Below are positions 7,824-10,835 of a stretch of 10,835 nucleotides of DNA, piece by piece. Where the stretch lies: positions 1-10,835 of the forward strand of contig DTYY01000004.1 in assembly GCA_012961645.1 (NCBI GenBank), given 5' to 3'. The notes below the pieces were generated by a model. It searched no databases. It saw nothing but the letters and a program-made list of their open reading frames with translations, and was not told the DNA's origin. Origin of the DNA: Methanosarcinales archaeon. GTDB lineage: Archaea > Halobacteriota > Methanosarcinia > Methanosarcinales > Methanogasteraceae. Positions within the stretch are counted from its first letter, which is position 1. Each line of letters starts with the position of its first letter. The translations under genes and the position numbers were made by a program.

Positions 7824-8573
7824 CTATACCGCCCACGCAACAGCCACCAGCAGCGCAAGCAGTCTTGCGATCTCGTTTGTAGCACCGATCACGTCGCCGC
7901 TGATCCCGCCAAAGTTGCGGTTTGCAACCTGAAGAACAACATACGATGCACAGGTCGCACTGCCGAGCATGAGCAGACCCACGTCTGCAAGCACAGCCCA
8001 GCATACCGCAGCCGAGAAGGCAAGCCCTGCCACAAACTCACGAAATCCGGTGTCATCGATCATGATCGATCCAAGTCCCGGGTGGATGCTCTTCCCGAAC
8101 GCGGAGATCTGCAGCATCGCCTGCTTTGCGCTCACTTCGGCAGCAATCATAGCCATCAGAATCATGCCGTGACCGATCTCGCCGATCGCTGCGAAAAGTC
8201 CAAGGATCGTGATCACGCAGAAGACAGCGCCTCCGATACCAAGCGAGACATCACGCATCGCGTCTATCTTCTTTTCACGGGATCCGTGCGCTACAACCCC
8301 ATCTCCGAAATCGGCGAGCCCGTCGAGGTGATTGATCCCGGTGAGATAGTACACGGCGGTGATGATCACGACCGATGTGATGGCTGGACTCTGGAGTACC
8401 GACTCGGAAAGATAGCCGAAGCTTCCTATCAGAAGCCCGATCAGAGCTCCAACGACCGGAAAAAGGTAGAGCCGCTTTCCAAGGGCGGCAAGCCCTTCCA
8501 TACTGATACCAACCGGGATGGTCGTCAGAAACCCGATGCCAGAACGTGCAGCGAAGAGAAAATCACGCATCAT
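7824..8573 (-). CDS. cobS: Adenosylcobinamide-GDP ribazoletransferase (cobalamin synthase)
   Basis: An integral membrane enzyme of late cobamide synthesis: it joins adenosylcobinamide-GDP to alpha-ribazole (phosphate) to form the complete coenzyme needed by corrinoid methyltransferases such as Mtr. Signatures are YYLTGINHLDGLADFGDG (75-92), with the acidic H-LDGLADFGDG loop that binds metal and phosphate, and NRNFGGISGDVIGATNEI (218-235). Several hydrophobic membrane segments are obvious (around 36-52, 64-78, 115-145, 183-215 and 236-249). Its 249 residues are typical. Two consecutive ATG codons (8573 and 8570) are possible starts. GGGAG in the end of top6A lies 11 bases before the first. It starts three bases after the top6A TGA, so it is probably translated by coupling. 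The TAG stop is followed in frame by the relic described at 7609-7811. Confidence 0.93.
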   Translation of the reverse strand: MMRDFLFAARSGIGFLTTIPVGISMEGLAALGKRLYLFPVVGALIGLLIGSFGYLSESVLQSPAITSVVIITAVYYLTGINHLDGLADFGDGVVAHGSREKKIDAMRDVSLGIGGAVFCVITILGLFAAIGEIGHGMILMAMIAAEVSAKQAMLQISAFGKSIHPGLGSIMIDDTGFREFVAGLAFSAAVCWAVLADVGLLMLGSATCASYVVLQVANRNFGGISGDVIGATNEIARLLALLVAVAWAV

Positions 8574-8576
8574 GTG

Positions 8577-9656
8577 TCATATAACTCCCATTTCTCCGAG
8601 GCGGGTGGGCAGATACGTATCAGTCACAAAATCTAGCCCCTTGCCGGCAAACGCCTGCTGCTCTGATTTCTTCCCGAGTTTCAGTTGGAGGTTGATCTGT
8701 TCCTTCCAATACTCGGTATCAAATCTCGGATCTGTGAGTTCGCTCTTGAGAGCGGCGATATCCTGATCAGTCAGCTTATCGGTGGATAATGAGTATTCAA
8801 CGATATCGGACGGCTGTACGCCAAGAAAGGTCGCCTTCGGTGCCGCAAGATACTCGGAGAGGTGCGCACTCTTGATCGATCCGTAAGCAACGCTTGCATA
8901 TATCCGATAACTCCATGGGTCACCATCCGTAAACACTGTCACGGGCAGCGACAACTCCTCACCCAGCCTTTTCACCATGCGGCGGGTGCTTCTTGCTGGC
9001 TGCCCCTTCAGGTGAACCAGAATCGCATCATACTTCTCATCAAATCCGTTTTCGATCAATCTGGCGTACATACCGCCGGTCTCAATCGCAACAACGAGTT
9101 TTGCATCGTGATCCTTGAAAACAATATTATCCACGTTGAACGGGATCTGATAACCACTTTCACCAACGTCTTCCTGGCAGTGGATGAGGCGGTCACCCCG
9201 CTTCGTCTGCTCGGTTATGCTGACCGGTCCAAACATCGTTGCCCCATCCTCTTCGGGGCGGATGTGAAAATCTTCACGCTGAAGCGCGGTAATGATCTCA
9301 AGATCCTCGATCAATCGGTCGCTCTCAGATTGCTGCCTGAATTTTGCGATATCCCAGTTTTCTGATATGTAATAGAGTTCTCGAAGCGTAGATCCGCGAT
9401 TATTCCTCAAATGCTCGTTTATGAGCAACTCTACCGAATAAGCCATCTTCAAAAGATGATAAGCACCTTTGACAGATTTTGCACTCCGTAAACTGGTCTG
9501 ATCACCATAGATCCAGACCTCGCTCTCATCGTCGTACTCGATGTTTTTCTTTGTTCTGGTCGATATCTCGACGTTGGGGATCGTTCCGTTCTCAAACTGG
9601 TCATAAAGATCGCGAATTATTCCAAGCAGCGTTTCTTCTGCGATATGTCCTGTCAT
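8577..9656 (-). CDS. top6A: DNA topoisomerase VI subunit A (Spo11-like)
   Basis: The DNA-cleaving subunit of the type IIB topoisomerase that relaxes and decatenates archaeal chromosomes. The 5Y-CAP/winged-helix domain holds LRELYYIS (91-98), where Y95/Y96 are the candidate nucleophiles; by analogy with Spo11 the second tyrosine is the likelier one. The Toprim domain has E192 ([14 protein letters not shown]) and the D-x-D pair D244/D246 ([11 protein letters not shown]) for Mg2+. Its 359 residues are typical. The ATG at 9656-9654 overlaps the mobA TGA (9655-9653) as ATGA, so translation is probably coupled; it ends three bases before cobS. Top6B, the ATPase subunit usually encoded next to it, is not in this window and mobA takes the upstream place. 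It must be encoded elsewhere if the enzyme is to work. Confidence 0.96.
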   Translation of the reverse strand: MTGHIAEETLLGIIRDLYDQFENGTIPNVEISTRTKKNIEYDDESEVWIYGDQTSLRSAKSVKGAYHLLKMAYSVELLINEHLRNNRGSTLRELYYISENWDIAKFRQQSESDRLIEDLEIITALQREDFHIRPEEDGATMFGPVSITEQTKRGDRLIHCQEDVGESGYQIPFNVDNIVFKDHDAKLVVAIETGGMYARLIENGFDEKYDAILVHLKGQPARSTRRMVKRLGEELSLPVTVFTDGDPWSYRIYASVAYGSIKSAHLSEYLAAPKATFLGVQPSDIVEYSLSTDKLTDQDIAALKSELTDPRFDTEYWKEQINLQLKLGKKSEQQAFAGKGLDFVTDTYLPTRLGEMGVI

Positions 9657-10252
9657 GCTATCACTCCAAGATCCTCTGGATGATTCACATTTAAAAAAGT
9701 TCGCAGATCTGGATCGAACCTGCGCAACGACTCTGTCGATACAAAAACCGCCCTCTTCAGGTGAGATATTGCTGAACGGACGGTACGATCCCTATTTTCC
9801 ATGGCGCTCTGGCAGGCACGTATCATTGGTCTACCGTACACCGCATGAAGTGCCTCAAACATCCCGTTTCGGTGCACGGGAATTGCAGCATCGCCATCAT
9901 TATCCTCGGCGCATGCAAAGATCGCATCAATGACATCGGGATTGATGTGCGGCAGATCACATGCAAGGCAGACTGAATATTCTGATCTGGATGCCTGCAT
10001 GCCGGCAAAAATGCCTGCGACCGGACCATACCCAGTAACCGGATCGTAAACGACCGTAAGATCGTTAGAGATCGCTTCTGCGATGTATTCGCCCTGCACC
10101 CGATCGCGGGCAGCGATGATAATCTCATCCACGATCGGCAAAACACGTCTGACCATCCGTGCGATCATCGGCGTTCCATCGATCGCAAGCATCGCTTTAT
10201 CGCTTCCGAAACGGGCACTTCTACCGCCACACAGGATGACCGCCGTCCTCAT
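9653..10252 (-). CDS. mobA: Molybdenum cofactor guanylyltransferase MobA
   Basis: Predicted to transfer GMP from GTP to molybdopterin (or tungstopterin), giving the guanine-dinucleotide cofactor used by formate dehydrogenases and formylmethanofuran dehydrogenases. The start used here gives [20 protein letters not shown], the nucleotide-binding L-x-G-G-x(3)-R-x-G-x-x-K signature of the family, followed by [11 protein letters not shown], the metal-binding LACDLPH and the C-terminal NVNHPEDL. Length is 199 residues, as expected. The frame is open to an ATG at 10414, but the added 54 residues match nothing in the family and would begin upstream of a TATA element. At 10252 there is a good ribosome site (GGTGG, 8 bases before the ATG). 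It is the first gene of a mobA-top6A-cobS cluster. Confidence 0.92.
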   Translation of the reverse strand: MRTAVILCGGRSARFGSDKAMLAIDGTPMIARMVRRVLPIVDEIIIAARDRVQGEYIAEAISNDLTVVYDPVTGYGPVAGIFAGMQASRSEYSVCLACDLPHINPDVIDAIFACAEDNDGDAAIPVHRNGMFEALHAVYGRPMIRACQSAMENRDRTVRSAISHLKRAVFVSTESLRRFDPDLRTFLNVNHPEDLGVIA

Positions 10253-10376
10253 GTTAGTGTCCACCTGCTCTCTCGATATACCCACCGTCTGATAATACTG
10301 CTGCCCTTTCCAAAGAAGACACCTGTTTTTTCTGGCTGCCGTCCCGGAAAGGAATGGCAGCGGTTGTCTGCGTATG
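10253..10376 (-). promoter_or_regulatory. mobA leader with competing stems and a proximal TATA
   Basis: On the minus strand GGTATATC (10283-10276) is a TATA-like element about 25-30 bases before the mobA ATG, and GGTGG (10265-10261) is its ribosome site. Further upstream, one segment GCTGCC (10361-10356) can pair with either of two GGCAGC copies. One, at 10340-10335, gives a perfect 6-bp stem with a 15-nt loop. The other, at 10305-10300, is continued by CTTTCC (10351-10346) against GGAAAG (10311-10306), giving 12 pairs with a 4-nt bulge. The pairings exclude each other, as in an attenuator or riboswitch-like leader. They would matter only if transcription starts at the distal promoter. Confidence 0.3.
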
Positions 10377-10388
10377 TTATCCGCGATT

Positions 10389-10410
10389 TCGCTATATATA
10401 AGAGTAGCGA
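10389..10410. promoter_or_regulatory. Strong TATA box enclosed by an inverted repeat
   Basis: TATATATA (10393-10400), read on the minus strand as CTTATATATA, is the closest match to the archaeal TATA consensus in the window. It lies inside a perfect 6-bp inverted repeat, TCGCTA (10389-10394) and TAGCGA (10405-10410), with a 10-base centre. A repressor bound here would block TBP. Towards mobA it would give a leader of about 115-120 nt. On the plus strand it would start a transcript near 10425, where I see no good gene. Confidence 0.45.
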
Positions 10411-10414
10411 TCAA

Positions 10415-10574
10415 CGCCCAAAAAACATTCCATCGCTGCTATCCTCTGCTCGCACTATAGAGCCCAAAATTTCATGGTGGTGGAAATAGGATAACTGTAT
10501 CATTAAGGAGCTTCCGGGAGCAGGCATCTTACATGATCATCGGCTAAACAAATAGTTGAGCAAATTAACCTTCA
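10415..10574. other. Intergenic region without a supported gene
   Basis: I see no supported gene here. A T6 run on the minus strand (plus-strand A6 at 10420-10425) could end transcription of the rightmost gene before the mobA promoter. Two short frames (a plus-strand one ending at a TAA near 10548, and a minus-strand one running on after the right-hand ORF's stop) look slightly protein-like but are under 30 codons and have no start or ribosome site. Confidence 0.4.
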
Positions 10575-10832
10575 TCACATTAACCGAAATGAATATTTTT
10601 TTCCATCAATATTCATTATATTAAAACTATTTAAAACGCCTAAGCCCAAAGCAAGTTTTTCCATCATATCAGGTTCTTTTGGATTTCTATTCAATGTGAT
10701 AACCCTTTCACTCGTTGTTTCAGTTACTGATCCACCCAGCATGAAAAAAGACTGAATAAGCGTTTGAATCTCCATCCCACTATCATTAATACAGTGTGAC
10801 AAAAAGAAGCTGCATAGATTTACAAAACTCAT
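10575..10832 (-). CDS. AT-rich ORF of unknown function, possibly the C-terminal part of a larger gene
   Basis: The frame begins with ATG at 10832, three bases from the window edge, and is open to the edge, so the real start may lie outside. It ends at TGA 10577-10575, giving at least 85 residues. No catalytic motif is visible. The text runs from a hydrophobic helix-like part (FVNLCSFFLSHC) through FFMLGGSVTETTSERVITL to a tail ending FNIMNIDGKKYSFRLM. The pattern, a strand-rich segment followed by a short C-terminal strand, loosely recalls the C-terminal ends of some DDE transposase-like proteins, but that is a weak impression. GC over 10561-10800 is 79/240 (33%), against about 60% in sampled lines of neighbouring core genes, which suggests separate origin. 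A 10-bp inverted repeat (10588-10597 and 10608-10617) lies in its last codons. Confidence 0.5.
   Translation of the reverse strand: MSFVNLCSFFLSHCINDSGMEIQTLIQSFFMLGGSVTETTSERVITLNRNPKEPDMMEKLALGLGVLNSFNIMNIDGKKYSFRLM
10588..10617. repeat. Perfect 10-bp inverted repeat at the end of the AT-rich ORF
   Basis: AATGAATATT (10588-10597) and AATATTCATT (10608-10617) are perfect reverse complements separated by 10 bases. They fall in the codons for MNIDGKKYSF near the ORF's stop. No T-run follows on the minus strand, so it does not look like a terminator. It may be chance in AT-rich DNA, a protein-binding dyad or a mobile-element end. Confidence 0.45.
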
Positions 10833-10835
10833 CCG

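Noticed and set aside
7788..8636. 282-codon plus-strand ORF opposite cobS
   Set aside because: It is the antisense shadow of cobS, which has all family motifs on the other strand; the shadow is rich in His, Arg and Ser without domains.
10253..10414. N-terminal extension of mobA from the ATG at 10414
   Set aside because: The extra 54 residues precede the family signature, match no part of MobA, and would start upstream of a TATA element; the ATG at 10252 has a good ribosome site.
10575..10832. Firm transposase call for the right-edge ORF
   Set aside because: Only a loose resemblance of the C-terminal pattern; no DDE residues, terminal repeats or target duplication can be seen in the window.

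Overview
The window is archaeal and looks like a member of the Methanosarcinia / methane- or alkane-metabolising Halobacteriota. It carries an F420-dependent methylene-tetrahydromethanopterin reductase (mer) next to an FpoF-type F420H2 dehydrogenase subunit, methanogenesis marker protein 2, topoisomerase VI subunit A, an archaeal NadM, an XPD/Rad3-type helicase and archaeal CobS and MobA. Mer makes an ANME-1 lineage unlikely. The sequence cannot decide between a methanogen and a methyl- or alkane-oxidising relative (ANME-2, GoM-Arc1 type).

Layout. (1) 1-176: non-coding, with a short degenerate direct repeat and a remnant encoding one dockerin-type calcium loop that ends at the nadM stop. (2) 177-2675, minus strand: a tight mer-fpoF-nadM operon with a clear promoter and ribosome binding site before mer, 5 nt between mer and fpoF, and fpoF running into nadM. 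(3) 2848-4770, minus strand: larE and methanogenesis marker 2, then a possible 29-residue ORF overlapping the marker 2 stop. (4) 4803-7617, plus strand: rlmE, divergent from larE with start codons only 32 bp apart, followed by the Fe-S helicase. (5) 7609-7811, minus strand: an apparent frameshifted small gene in the gap between the helicase and cobS. (6) 7824-10252, minus strand: mobA-top6A-cobS, with an ATGA overlap at mobA/top6A and 3 nt between top6A and cobS. (7) 10253-10574: mobA leader and promoter region with several dyads and alternative RNA pairings. (8) 10575 to the right edge: an AT-rich ORF (about 33% GC over 10561-10800, against roughly 60% in sampled core-gene lines) of unknown function, possibly acquired.

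How the genes fit together. Mer and FpoF share F420/F420H2: Mer interconverts methylene- and methyl-H4MPT, and FpoF is the F420H2 input (or ferredoxin:F420) module. Several other genes serve cofactor chemistry around C1 metabolism: NadM (NAD), CobS (cobamide for methyltransferases), MobA (molybdopterin/tungstopterin guanine dinucleotide), LarE (sulfur transfer, here with three cysteines suited to an Fe-S cluster) and marker protein 2 (a PurM/SelD/ThiL-like ATP-binding fold of unknown function). RlmE, Top6A and the helicase are housekeeping information-processing genes.

I see no CRISPR array, tRNA, rRNA, intact insertion sequence or defence system. The items most worth checking are the frameshifted small gene at 7609-7811, the dockerin relic, the probable AUU start of nadM, the three-cysteine LarE, and the mobA leader structures.
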